A DNA stretch of 64,000 nt from Serpula lacrymans var. lacrymans S7.9 (GCF_000218685.1 NW_006763290.1:163540-227539), one strand, 5' to 3'; positions 1-12,055 are shown, numbered from the stretch's first letter. Translations and numbers: made by a program. The notes: a model not told the origin generated them from the letters alone.

Positions 1-1869
1 CAAAATCTGCTGTATTTCAAAGAACCAAAGAAGTTGAACAGGAGACAGGCGCGGTGGATGACGGAGTTGAGCCAGTATCATTTCACGATACATCATATGC
101 CAGGAAGGAAGCATATAAAAGCAGATCTTCTCTCGAGGCGATCAGATCATAACAAAGGAGAAAACGACAATGAAGACGTCGTGCTACTGGATGAGAAACT
201 ATTTGTAAGAATGACTCTCTCTCCAGAACAAAGACAAAAGATTGCAGACAGTCAAGAGAAGGAATTGGAGATTTCAAAGTGGATTACAAAGAGAAAAGGA
301 AATGTAGATGAGCTGATAAAAAAGATGAAAGGAAAGATAGAGAGGAGAGAGGATGGTTGGTTAGACGAAGACAGTTGCATAGTATTCAAAGGCAGGATCT
401 ATGTACCGAAAGATGCTGCGTTAAGGGAAGAGATTATCCGACGAAACCACGACTCTGTTATTGCAGGCCATCCAGGAAGATATAAGACCAAGGAGCTAAT
501 CACTCGACAATACTGGTGGCCTTACATGGACAGAGATATCACGAGATACGTAGATGGATGCGAAGTCTGCCAAAGGACTAAGACAGACCATAAAAAGAAA
601 GCAGCACCGCTTCATCCAAACGAGGTCCCGGATAAACCTTGGCAGATCATATCAGTAGATCTGATCGGACCGCTACCAGAATCAAATGGATATAACATGA
701 TAATGGTAGTAGTAGATTGATTTACCAAAATGATCAAGGTAATTCCCACACAAATGGAGATCACATCAGAAGGAGTGGCACGACTATTTAGAGATCATGT
801 ATTCAGAAACCACGGCATACCCGAAAAGATCATCTCAGATCGGGGACCGCAATTCGTTTCAAAATTCATGAAAGATCTACATACGCTTCTTCGGATAAAA
901 GCGAACCCATCAACGGCTTGGCATCCACAAACGGATGGACAGACGGAGAGGATCAATCAAGAGATAGAACAGTATCTCAGAATCTTCGTAAACCATAAAC
1001 AAGATGATTGGGCAGAATGGCTTACCCTAGCAGAATTCTCTTACAATAACAAACAACATTCTGCGACGGGATACAGCCCGTTCTACCTGAATCATGGACA
1101 TCATCCGAGAACACAGGAAGTAGTGAAAGTGGGGGTAAAGAACGAAAATGCAGAAGATTTCGTAAAGAGAATGACAGAAACAAGGAAGAGAGCAGAAGAA
1201 TCGCTGCAAAAGGCAGCTGAACAGATGAAGAAGCAGTACAATAAGAAGAAAAGAGAAGCAGTAGAATATAGAGTAGGAGATAAGGTGTACGTAGAAGCGA
1301 CCAATATCTCAACAGATCGACCAGCCAAGAAACTGGACGATAAGAGACACGGTCCGTTTGAAATACTGGAAAAAATAGGTGAATCAGCCTATAGATTAGC
1401 GCTACCACCGACATGGCGGCCTATTCATCCGGTTTTCAACGAGATAAAACTCACGCCGTACAAAGAACCACAGTTCCCTTCCCAACAGAAACCTAAACCG
1501 ATACCGTCGGTAATAGTAGACGGACAAGAAGAATATGAAGTCGAAGAAGTTCTAGACTCACGTCTAAAAAAGGGAAAATTAGAATATTTAGTACATTGGA
1601 AGAATTATCCAAAAGAGGAACGCACGTGGGAACCCGAACAACATCTAAACAACTCACCAGACAAAGTCAAAACATTCCACGACCACAACCCTAGTGCACC
1701 CCGACGGATACAATTCCAATTACAATTCCAACCCTTCGAAAACTTCACAACGACTAGAGTCCGAAAACAATTGTTTAATTGGGAAAACAGAAAGATGGAC
1801 CCCTACTTTCGGGACGAAAGTCCTAAGGAGGGGGTAATGTCACGACTTGAACCAGAAGCGCTAGTCTGA
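1..1869 (+). pseudogene. Ty3/gypsy pol: RNase H end, integrase, chromodomain; one in-frame stop
   Basis: The frame is open from the first base. The integrase has an H-H-C-C zinc module ending in CEVCQRTK, a first catalytic Asp in SVDLIGPLP, a second in ISDRGPQF and the Glu in TERINQEI, so the D,D,E triad is present. A GPY/F-type segment (RHGPFEILEKIGESAYRL) follows. A chromodomain near the end (EYEVEEVLDSRLKKGKLEYL) is known in this group to guide integration towards marked chromatin. A TGA at 718-720 interrupts the frame between VVVD and FTKM, where relatives normally have an Arg; CGA to TGA explains it. The same frame resumes immediately, so the copy is otherwise intact. The ORF runs 32 bases into the LTR before its own stop. 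Confidence 0.92.
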
Positions 1870-2221
1870 GCGCTAGTTTCCTTTTTTCTTTCTTTTTCTT
1901 TTTCTTTGATATCTGATCACATGACAGATAAGATATGTTAAGCTGCTGCTTTAGCGCGGATAACATAATACGTAGTTATATCAGATCACGTGACCATCAC
2001 GTGACAAGAGTCTAGAACCATTACAAAGAACATCAGTCAGCGCCTCATGGCTGACTTTCAGAAACATATATATAGTAGACCATCATGTACATACTTTCCT
2101 CAGTTGTTGATTAATTCTCAATCGCTATCTTGTAACGCTACTTGTTTGATTTGAGCCTTCATCCCTCCGTTAGTTCGGTAAAGGGGATAAGGGTTTTACA
2201 AGATAGATAGTGATTCGCACA
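1838..2221 (+). repeat. 3' long terminal repeat of the Ty3 element
   Basis: The LTR starts with TGTCACGAC directly after the polypurine tract and appears to end with GATTCGCACA, giving TG...CA ends and about 384 bp. It contains a TATA-like run (ACATATATATATAG) near 2063-2078 that could be the element's promoter. Near its 3' end, 2121-2137 and 2193-2215 form an imperfect inverted repeat (CTATCTTGTAA against TTACAAGATAG) that could fold as a hairpin. The end is inferred from the CA dinucleotide and from the resumption of transposase-like sequence just beyond it; no second LTR is available for comparison. Confidence 0.75.
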
Positions 2222-4793
2222 ACTGATAATTCCAGCGGTGGGATTATCCTGCCAGTCTTTTGCTAGCGCTGTGTTGCATTTGCCATATGGCATGGTAAGG
2301 CTAGGGATGAGAGCGTGGACAGTCTGAGCCGGCATGATAACATTGGCATGATGAACTGGGAATAGCTGGATCTTAAATTGATGCCAGACTCAGACGGATT
2401 CAAATTGGAGAGGAATATTATTGTCAGACATTCGCTGACCGCGGTGGGAGGAATAGGATAACTGGAGTTGATAATCAGCTATAGCAGAATGTAGGCCTTC
2501 AAGACCATAAACATTGGCTGCTTTGGCAATGGAAAGCGTATAGTTTGGACTCTTGTTCCAATGGAAAGCAACCAACAGGTCTTCAGAGCGTAAGCCTTTG
2601 AGAAAATGATTTGTGATAGGACGATGTCCTTTCATCTTCTGCTTTCCTGGTGATATACGGCTCAGCCACACAGCTGCAGGATCAACCTTTGCAATTATAG
2701 CATCCTCCTCTGCCACAATATTGTTGATAAGTGACGCCTTTGAGTCTCGTAGAATAGAGCAACAATTTAACAAGCAAGATGTCTCCTGAAAATGCAACGA
2801 GAGGACACTTTGATCTTCAAGGTTTTGATGGTTTGTATGGGTAATGTCATGTTTGCAGTGCGTTATCAGAAGCCACCCAATAATGTCTGCAGAGTACTGG
2901 CTCAGAGTCCCCATTTGCTTGATTGACTCTGCAAAGTGCTGAAGAATTTCTAGCTTGGGAGCTTTGATATGTTCTATGACATTGCGGACTCCTTGTCATG
3001 CCTCTGTGTCAAGAAGCGCCTGTTTCTCCGTATGAAACTCCTTCAATGCTTCAACCATGCCCTTGATAGACTCCTTCATATGAACAGGAGCCTGTGCCTG
3101 ATAAAGGAAATCTACAATGGCATGAACGGCACGAACAAACCCAGCAGGACAGGACCCAGCTATAGCGCACACACACTGGTACACTAAATTTCCTGATGTT
3201 CTTGACCTGTCATCTGCTTCATATGGGAGATTCCATTCCTAAAATGTTGGACACCAACATGTGAGTGCATACTCATGTATCAGGCATCCAGTTCCTCCTT
3301 TCCAACCACTTCTTGGCACCAAACCAGCGGGTGATCAAAGAAGAATTTATGGCCAGTATGGAAATTTTCTGGCACCAAGAATTTTGCAGGATCAGCAAGA
3401 TGCCAGTCATACCAAAATGGTGAATTTGTGCCACTGAGACCCACATCCTTAGCTGCAGGGAGATATACAGCAAGATCCCAAGGATCAATCCTTTCATGGA
3501 GTTGTTTGTACAGACTGACAGTATGGCGGCCAGTGTGGGGAGGATGTGGAAAGTCGCCGAAATCATCAACTGTAGCGAGGGAAATGGGAGAGACACTTTT
3601 TGAGGTGCAAGCTATCATTTGTTGTTCAGGAAGGTCTGCTACCCAAGCAACCAGAGGCGTAAGTGTAACCCTCAAGATACCATGAGGGTCTGACATAATC
3701 TGCCCACATTTTGCCACACGCTTATGACCATGTCCATGCAACGGTGCCAAAGCTGTGCATCAAGAACAGCATGGAACTCTGGGTGAACATTGTTGAAGGT
3801 CACAATGGGCATGAATGCTGTACACATCCATGCATGGGAAGTTGCCTTCATGTGCACCTCAGAGTTGATGTTGGCGAGACTAAGGAATATTGGGTGCATC
3901 TGCATTCCAGCTGTTCTTCTGGTTGCGGCCGTCTTGTCTGAACCCGCTATAATCCCCATCACAGTAGCGCCTACCGGATACTGATCCTACACACTCTTCA
4001 ATATATATATATATATATAAAGCAACCAGTCCTGAAGATATCACCTACCTGAAGTTCCCAAGCGTAGTCTGCAGTCATGAATTCACTATATACACAATGT
4101 TCCTCCAGGGCCTGGTTAGCAAAAATAGGATTTGAAAAGATACTATTTGCCACCTCCAGGCCATCTCTAAAGAACAGCCTGATCGGTGCCATAGTAAGAT
4201 AGCCAACAACGACAAGAGTCTGCATTTTCCACTTTGGGCCGCTGGGCAGAAAGTCCATAAAGCTTGATAGTTGGTGTGCAGAACTGAACAGCAATGTTTG
4301 TTTACATGTCTGCAAACATGATAAATATATGTAATAGGTAACAAAGCATTGCAATACCCATTTCAGTTTTAGGAAGGCATCCAACTGCGTCTGATTGAGA
4401 TTTTCATTCAGAAATTCAGCAAGCTCCCATTCCTCTCTCGAAGAAAAAGGCCAGAAATGCTGTATTCTTCGATCTTGCAAAACGATCTTCATCAGAATCC
4501 ATTTGTTGAAACAGGTTTGGTCCTCTTCCATATTCATAACCAGAGTTAGGGTGATACTGGAACACTGGTCCATGGGGAGGTGTCTGCGGGGTCTGTTGGT
4601 GCCCCTCTTCATCGCTTTCTACCTGCATTTGTTCCCGACTCTCCTCCATGACCGCGATGCAAGTTTGATAGGGATCATTGAGATGAGCTAGTACTTCTTC
4701 ATATGTTGCAAAAATCAACAAGCACTGAGCAGTAGGACAAGGAATCATGCGAGTATTGACCACCCCTGTAGTGATTCTGTGAATTGAATGCAA
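2222..4793 (-). pseudogene. Plavaka transposase pseudogene
   Basis: Read on the minus strand, ordered fragments match the Plavaka transposase. An acidic N-terminus (SDEEGHQQTPQTPPHGPVF) comes first, then the hallmark SSREEWELAEFLNENLNQTQ and DFLPSGPKWKM. A central part follows (GIIAGSDKT, then FTPL-like and DPWDLAVYLPAAKDVGLSG). Next are GISHMKQMTGQEHQEI, an insert-rich helical section (LLDTEA, NVIEHIKAPKLEIL) and the C-terminal VWHQFKIQLF and TVHALIPS. Frame changes occur near 4450 and 3184. In-frame TGA codons at 2996-2998 and 2390-2392 replace expected Arg. An (AT)n tract lies at about 4002-4019. The last codons run directly into the Ty3 LTR. Confidence 0.85.
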
Positions 4794-5414
4794 AGAGCAG
4801 CCCAGTAATTTTGAACTCCAAAAAAGAACAACTCATCCACAACTCTCACCGTCTCCCTTATGTTTCAGCAGAAAACCCCGTCAAAATATCCTCTCGACCC
4901 TCGAGCTCCATCTCTGCACACCTGTGGAGGAGACTCGTAGGAGAAGTCACACTGAAGGCACACCGCTTGTTCGAAAGGAAAGTTGCTACACATCATGCAG
5001 ACCGCATTTCAGTGCTTGATGACTATGTAGGGTATCTGCACTTCTCAAGTCTTGCATTTATCATTCCAGGCACTTTCTTCAGCTCATCCATAATCTATTT
5101 TGTCTGTTCCTCGACTGCAAGTACAGGAGATGTCATTGCACTGCGCCAAAAGATGCCTGATACGCCAATTTAGCAACTGTTCAGAACTTTCCATTTTGGC
5201 GGTCTCAATCTAAATGGCTGACATTCATTCCTCAATTATTGGATGGCTCAAATAGCCTTTTTGAAAGGCTGATAAGCGGCTGGCTCTGTTTCTCAGTCTG
5301 AACTACAATAAAATGTGTCTCAGTTTATGGACAAAAATTCAGTCAGCCTCTTCTGCAAGGACTTTCATAAATCCTATCATCTTGTCCCTTAATACCTAAT
5401 CTTCAACATTAGCA

Positions 5415-6828
5415 ATGGCACCAATATCCACTTCTATGATTCTCTCTGCTACCTCAACCGCGCAACCTCAGCCGTCTTCTGGCTCAAATATGCTTCATAT
5501 CTACTTGGCTCCTTGTGTCATGGCTGTTGTCTTTGGCTTCTTGATTGCTGGATATATCTATCACGCTCGTCGGCGCAAAGCTGAATCCAAGCCATCTTTA
5601 CAACCCCTTATCCTTCCTGCCCTGGTCAACAGCAAGACAGCAAGTATCTCCTCAAGGTCTTCCGACACTCCTACCCTCCTTCAAACACCGGCTACTCCCA
5701 CAAGGCCCCAGCTACTTTACTCGACGAACATCTCTGTAGATCCTTGGTTTGCAAACCTGGTTCCCTTTGCTACATCAATCCTGTTTTCCCTTGCTCCTCC
5801 AATATGATGTCAAACCTCCAGGGCGATTGACCCTTATCCCGTGGTTCTATCCACATTGTGCAAGATCTTGGATTAGACATCCCAAAGAACAACGGAGTTT
5901 GCATCCCGTATTTCCAGCTTTCCCATTTGTTTCTAACTTAACCATCCAGGTCTGTCCAGATATCCCACATCCTCGGCTATCCATTGTCCTTGAAAGCAAG
6001 GAGCCTGATGATGTATCTGTGTATAGTACCAGCTCGACTGATAATATCCCCATAAATAATAATCCAAATATTCCCGATATTGCTGTCATTGAGGTATCTG
6101 GGGATCACCCCAATGACACCGCTGATGTTGCCACCTATAACTTTACAAGCGCCATAGTTGGGACTACATCCCATCCTGGGGATTTCCTGGACATCCCTGG
6201 GCACTGCACACACATGCAGCAACTACCCAGTTCTCCTCCAGAGCACCCACCTGTTACTCATCACACTCCTTGTCAACGTCCCCTCAACATTCTCTGCTAC
6301 ATGGAAATCAGCACATTCCGTCCGCACCCCTCTCCCTGTCCTATCTTGGACTCCATCCAAGAAAGAGCGGAAGAGGTAATTCAAGAGACGGCCCGCATGC
6401 AGGATGACATTTTCAAACGTAGCCATCGTTGCGCAGGGGCAATTCTCATCAACTCCACAGCACATTTCCTCAGATATATCACCAACCTTCCAGTCACCAG
6501 CGCCAATATAGAATTTGGTGACGAAAGTCCCCCCACCTACGAGGTTACCAGAACCTCCAAGTGGGCGCCCAAGGACAGCCAAATCATTGTCAAGGTCATG
6601 GTTCTGTCCACGGATGACATATGAAAGCTCAAGCTGCCAGAGGACGTGTCTCTTTGTGCTTTTGCTGAGAAGGTTGTTGCCAAGATTGGTTTCTCCGTGG
6701 CCTTTAGCGCTGGGTACTGGAATGAAGCCTCAGGATTCATTTGCACCAAGGAGGCTTTCCACCATTGGCTGGCACACAGGATTTGCAATGATGACCACAA
6801 TTACCCCATCATCGCACACACAGTTTAG
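5415..6828 (+). pseudogene. Passenger gene of the Plavaka element: membrane-anchored protein, broken
   Basis: The ATG at 5415 opens a protein with a short Ser/Thr-rich head, one transmembrane helix (IYLAPCVMAVVFGFLIAGYI) and a basic RRRK stop-transfer, followed by a long low-complexity Pro/Ser/Thr linker. The frame shifts near 5750-5810, through an indel or an unrecognised intron, and continues in another frame to a TGA at 6622-6624. The same frame continues to 6828 with DVSLCAFAEKVVAKIGF and a conserved-looking ending. That TGA also fits CGA to TGA, since an Arg before KLKLPED would be natural. I do not know its function. Its divergent position against the transposase suggests it is element cargo. 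Similarity of the C-terminus to a PB1-like fold is only an impression. Confidence 0.55.
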
Positions 6829-7531
6829 CCTTCGTACTCAATCTGATTTTTGCATCCAAATTTAACCTTTGGTCATTCGCCCGCCCTCTTATTTGTTTCC
6901 TCACCACGCAAAAACATGTCCATGGAATTATTTGCTTCGCACTTATTCCAGCCTTTGCATCTAATTCAGCTCTCTGCATGTACTTTTCTTCATCCTCATT
7001 TTTGTTTCATTTGCACACACCAACAAGTTCATATAATTTATTTACTTCGCATATATTCTAGTCCTTGTACTCAATTTAGCCCTTGTATCTAAAGTTCTCC
7101 AGCCCTAATTTTGTTTAACCTGCAAACAAATATACCCACAGCATTGCCTAGTAGTTTCAATTTTTTCACAATTGAACATCCCTTGGACACCAACCTCACT
7201 CAATTTGGGAGTTTTGTTCAGTGTGATGAATAAAATAAGCTCGCAATGCAGTGGAATAAAATAAATATCTATCTAAATCTAACAACTCTGAACCCCTCTA
7301 AGATTGTATTTCCTGCAATTCATAGTGGGTATCTCAACTGATGTATAATGATGAGTCTTTGATGGGTCCAAATGCACCCCTAGTAGTCTGCATTTGCTGC
7401 AACAAAACTCCCATCATTGCACAGTCAAGAAATCAGCGGTACAGCTTGTCTATCTTTTAACACCAACTCACAAGGCTAGGGATAGGGATGTCTTCCGTAA
7501 AACCTCTGCTTTAGCCTATTTATGCGGTACA
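6829..7531. other. AT-rich non-coding stretch, probable transposon flank
   Basis: No credible gene is seen. The sequence is AT-rich, with repeated short phrases such as TTTGCACACA and TTATTTACTTCGCA. An inverted pair, GGGAGTTTTGTT at 7208-7219 and AACAAAACTCCC at 7401-7412, encloses about 180 bp and could be the ends of a small non-autonomous element, but 12 bp is weak evidence. Confidence 0.4.
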
Positions 7532-8946
7532 ACACTTCCAAATTACATGGTAAGGTAACAATATAGTGGCAGACTTGACAAGACCTACCCCGGTAATGCT
7601 GAGATTAGCCACACGTATACTTCCAAGCGGATTAACAGCAGTCTCCCTCCTTTCATGATGTTTCTCTTGAGGAGCCTTGCGAGTATTCAAACTACATAGA
7701 TATTGAGTCAGAGGATTTGTGGACCATATGATGAACAATTACTTACAATGCCATCACAGCATTAGCAACAACTAACCATTGCCCACGTCTGTCTGTTAGC
7801 AAATTCCGACAAAGAGCTCACTTTGATGAAAACAACCTGCCTTCGCCTTTGACTGCATAAAAAGCAAGCCATATATCTGAGGACTCAGATGTTATGTAGG
7901 CATGTTTTGATGTTGGTAGGCTAGACTCACAACTTTCTCGCATAGCCTTGAAGAGGATTAGGGCGGTTAGATGGAGGAAACTTGAAGATCGTCCATTTTT
8001 CTTAGCCACAGTATCAACAGAAATGGGTATTTATCACCTTGTCATGAGACCAATCTCTGTACAGTGAATTAATCAGGCAACGAAAATACCCAATTGCACA
8101 TAAAAACATACCTAATGTCCAGACCAACAACTGATCCAATACTACGATGATACTAAGAAAACAGATATATCAGATCACTTCAGTGAAGCTTGATTCCTAC
8201 ACTTACTCATTCATTGCCAAGGCTCTTGCCTGGCGCAAGCAGTACATTTGACTGGCAGCAATGATTATGTCAACCAAGAATCCAATGTTGAGTGAACTTG
8301 TGATCAACCACTACCATTGGTAGCTATTATCCTTCCCCTTGAATAATTCTGCTGCAATAAACAAATCCCCAGATAGCCATAAGGACAATATGACCCAACA
8401 TTAAATAGGGATATAAAGCTTTCAAGACAATATGTATATGCAGTACAAAAAGAAAGCCTATATTATTATATATCAGTAAAATGATCTCAAATAGAGGTAA
8501 CAAGGATCGCCATAAAATGTTACCTGAACAGACGATGTCAAAATATTACTGAACAGGATAGAGCACCCCAACAAAGGGGGTATCCAGATCATATCATCAG
8601 CCAATTGCCAACCAAATTGAGTGATAGTTAATACGTAGATGGTGTAGAAAACTGAAACAGCAAATCCCGTCCCTTGAAGCCTATGTCCAGTCACTGATAG
8701 TGTATACAGCCTGCTTCACCAAAACGCACCATATGAAAGCAACCTTGAGATGGTGTAACAACAGAAACATTAGAAGATGGTAATTTGACATATAATACCA
8801 CCCACAAAAACTTTAAACCAGACGCGGTCCTTGTGATAGCGCTGATAGTAATTGCACACCTGGAGAGTGAGTACACCACAGAGATAGGTTGCTATGAAGT
8901 TCCCAATCAAGAGTGGTGGAACTGAATTGTGAACGAAGTGACTCAT
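7532..8946 (-). pseudogene. DUF6534-type seven-helix membrane protein, gene remnant
   Basis: On the minus strand, exon-sized fragments follow the order of the basidiomycete DUF6534 family. VPPLLIGNFIATYLCGVL is helix 1, followed by YYQRYHKDRVWFKVFV. Then come a TITQFGW segment, ILTSSVQ joined across an intron to AFFLYCIYILS, GFLVDIIIAASQMYCLRQAR and a C-terminal SLNTRK. The family is a fungus-specific membrane protein of unknown function. Several joints need introns, but the segment corresponding to the second helix (usually LDT-like) is missing, and stops interrupt the central part. I therefore lean towards a decayed gene. The likely start is the ATG at 8946-8944. Confidence 0.55.
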
Positions 8947-11262
8947 GTCCAGAAACCTCAATCATCAGAGAGTAAAGGGTACAAAGGAGTCTCTCACCAT
9001 GATATAGGCCTTATAAGACATTGAAGTGTTGAAGATGCTGTCTAATTGATAACAGATTGAAAATTTCAAGGTGCCCAAAAAAGTGATATTTCTCTCTGAC
9101 TCGGCGCCCCACTAAGACGTACTTTTCTGATAGGCTAATGATGTAGAGATGCTCAACATGATGCAATTATGTGGGCACAGCAAGCAGGGCCGGCGACCAA
9201 GAGGATTATTGATGATCCGCTGGGCGTATGTACATTCACGAGGCCCTTGAATGTAGCTTGAGTCAAATGATGCATATTCCTGTACTGCTGGAAATATTCT
9301 AGTACAGGTAGGGAACTTCCTCACATACCTAGGGGGTCCAATATTACGGTCCGCAAAAACATGGTCAGACAAGTTGGAGTTCAGGGCTACTTTTCACCAG
9401 CATCTACAAGCGACTTTGTTACAAAGCTATAAAGCCATTTATTGGGTAGCTTCATGGCCCCTCCGAATGAGAACTGGGAAGATGATAACCAAGATATTGT
9501 GCAACTCTTGGATTACAGCCTGATAGTTCTGTTTGTATTTCCAATAACATTGCCCTCCGGGCACTCCTGGCCCCGTGGCAAAAATTATACCATCATTTGT
9601 TTATATTATATGGTAAGAATGTGGTACGAAAGCTTGAGGTGCGAGACATTTGGAATAATGATGATATTTAAATTACAAGTTTTGAAGTAATGTACACCAT
9701 ACAGCTCAAAGTAGGCATGGTTATTGTCATTGGTTCGATCAAAAAACCGACCAAGGATTTCTACAGGACCTTGCCAACACCCTTCTTCAAAATGCAACAT
9801 GACACTCGAATCGTCAAAGGGGCACTGCAAGACAAATGGTTTGATTGTTACGATACACAATTTTCGGACCTTTGAATTTCATTCTCCTCTTTAACTTTAT
9901 ACTGTAGTTTTCACACATTGTGCCATGCGGCACTTTCCATTTTGTTCAAACTCTACCTTCTCGCACTGCACTACTTTCCTTCTTATTTTAGCTACAAGTA
10001 TCTCACGCAGGAGCTGGTCACACGGGCTGTGCCCTTGACATCATCAGCCACTGCCTTAATCAACTCTATAGTACATATGTACAAACAAACCTGTAGTAGT
10101 ATATATACCCCAATAGATCAAGGAGACTCCTCAGCGAGTCCTCCTGTTGTATCCTCACAACTAACTTGTTGAAGCTTAAGGGTAACCACTCCCTCATCAT
10201 TATCTCTATAGCTTGTCTGAGTTGTGCGCCGGAGTAACAAACTCTTGGTTGTTACATTGATTGCATTGGTTATGTGTTCTCGAGACAACTCATTTTCATT
10301 CAAGTTCATTGGTGTTAATTGGAAGCAAGGGAAGTATGGGGTGTTGAGAAGCACATACTGTTCCTGCACAAAAAGATGTGTGTCTGTGGTACTATGTCTG
10401 TGGCAGTTCGGTGAAAAGAGATGGCGCTCACGTGCCAAGTGCGGATGGTCGGTACGACTCACCGGGGCCAAAAGTAGTGTCAATAGCTGGTTCTGAGACC
10501 TGGTAACCTACGGTACCAGGAATACAACGGCAGTCAAGATGAACTGCACATTAAGCTACAGCAACATACGCCGCTAAGATGTCTCAGCAGAGCCTCACCC
10601 CAACCAAAATGCGGTACTGCTTCACATCGATTTCAAGATGTCAACCTCTTGCAGTTATCTACATCTATGACCCTAATGAGTTTCACTCGAACTGATCACG
10701 TTCAAGGGATTTCAGCAAAAACAGCAGCTCACATAGTTTAACGCCCATCTCAGAATTGTGTAGGAAAGCATGATGTGGGGGTCGCCCTGCTAGTACCGTG
10801 ACTGAGTACTGATACTGAGTTGCATTCTAAGACTCGGAATTTTGATCATCCAAATATTATGTAATTGCCGCCCACATGTGGCTGTGCAACTATTGCGTTC
10901 TGGTCCGAGTGTCCGCCAAATTCATGTTGACTGCTGCCAGTGTTTTCCAACCTGTTTACCATGAACACTGCTGTATCGTTGTTGTTTCATTTCCCATTTG
11001 CACAAGAAAAATGAAACGATTTACTATACAAGTCTTATCTGATTATAAGCTTCCACATGATCACTTGCAAAGTAAGTTTAGGTCAGCATAACTCGACAAC
11101 ATATCCGAATCCACTTGTCTACGAGACCAATGACAATCGTTTCGAAAGTGATCCTTATCACAAGTACAATGGTTTACACGGAGAAAGACATACATGAAGA
11201 CCCACCAGTTATAACACAGAAGGGTAAGCAGTCCTCCACTCTGTTTCAAACTCCCCTTACAT
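8947..11262. other. Long stretch without a supported gene
   Basis: Six-frame reading gives only short ORFs without convincing starts or recognisable domains. The most protein-like one is on the minus strand at 9606-9860, around CWQGPVEILGRFFDRTNDNN and YFELYGVHYF. It has the look of a conserved exon, but I could not place it in a family or extend it across splice sites. The region between the DUF6534 remnant and the IFI6-like cluster may hold further decayed genes. Confidence 0.4.
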
Positions 11263-12055
11263 TTACAGTTTGCTCCTTGCTCTGCTCGCATACTGGCTAA
11301 CTGCTTTCGCCACAAATGTAACCCCACCGCCAACGCCTGGCACGCCTCTTGTGAAGGCAGGTGCTGCAGTTGGTACGGCTGTCATTGCAAGGCCTTTCGC
11401 TCCAGGAAGCCATGGATACGCATATGTCCCGTACATCGACGACTGTAGAGCAGCTGCGCGGACATAAAGGCTGACCATCTATGAGATACAGAGGCAAAGA
11501 GACTAGCGAACCTGCAATAGGGCTAGCGCTACCGAATCTCCCCATGTTTGCTATCGCATGCCCTGCTGTCGCGAGGCTGACTCCAGCTGTCAACGCCAGC
11601 ATGGGATGGTTATCGCAGAAGCGCGTAAATATGGAGGCATGCGCGACTACAACGGAATTCAATCGTTACACGCATGATCCAATAGCGGAGATATGAGCTT
11701 ACTTTTCTTCGCTTCACCTACAGCATGAACGAATACGTTAGGAAAGATCATCTGATATCAGTGTGCTGATAACCGCACGTTTCATATCTCCTTTAAAGTT
11801 CTCCCAATTCCAGTTTTTACCATCAGTCCTGGCGCTCCGTATGCCTTCCATTACTCTTCTGAGTTGCCCTTCTGGCAGGAGATGTATGGCAGCATCGGGC
11901 CACCAACAATGAGAAATACCCGCGTTCTCAAAGGCTGCTACGACCTCATGCAGCCAACGTGCGATGATATCGTCATCGCAGAAATGTCTAGGGTATACAG
12001 AGGGTTTGATATCCAACGACTCTAACGTTTTTGCGACTGCTGTAGGAAGAGGCAT
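11263..12055 (-). CDS. IFI6/ISG12-like protein with N-terminal helical module, paralog A
   Basis: Four exons read 12055-11779, 11717-11703 (15 nt), 11646-11512 and 11453-11263, giving 205 residues with phases that join cleanly. The N-terminal module (about residues 25-90) has ARWLHEVVAAFENAGISHCW, DAAIHLLPEGQLR and NWNWENF, and is shared with paralog C. The C-terminal half, from FCDNHPMLALTAGVSLATAG through GSASPIA and ALQSSMYGTYA, matches the Gly/Ala-rich hydrophobic Ifi-6-16 (ISG12) family pattern. In animals this family sits in mitochondrial or ER membranes and is linked to apoptosis and interferon responses; its fungal role is unknown. The intron at the GCAG junction is shared with paralog B. 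It is the last of three same-strand paralogs. Domain call by motif only. Confidence 0.7.

Larger units (their letters stand above)
1..2221 (+). mobile_element. Ty3/gypsy chromodomain LTR retrotransposon, 3' part
   Basis: This is the 3' end of a Ty3/gypsy (Metaviridae, chromovirus-type) element that continues upstream of the window. In order it shows the end of the RNase H region, a zinc-binding integrase N-terminus, the integrase core, a GPY/F module, a chromodomain, a polypurine tract (AAGGAGGGGG, 1825-1834) and a 3' LTR starting TGTCACGAC. The 5' LTR, gag, protease and reverse transcriptase lie outside, so a target-site duplication cannot be confirmed. The five bases just after the LTR are ACTGA, which predicts the duplication at the 5' end. 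It sits inside a Plavaka transposase remnant, so it is the younger insertion. Confidence 0.93.
2222..6828 (-). mobile_element. Plavaka-type (CACTA-like) DNA transposon remnant
   Basis: The segment carries a minus-strand Plavaka transposase and, divergently, a plus-strand passenger ORF. Plavaka elements are abundant in Agaricomycetes and belong to the CACTA-like superfamily. The bounds given are the minimum supported by coding remnants. I could not find convincing terminal inverted repeats: the left side is cut by the Ty3 LTR at 2221 and the right side fades into AT-rich sequence after 6828. Frameshifts and stop codons show that the copy is dead. Confidence 0.8.
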
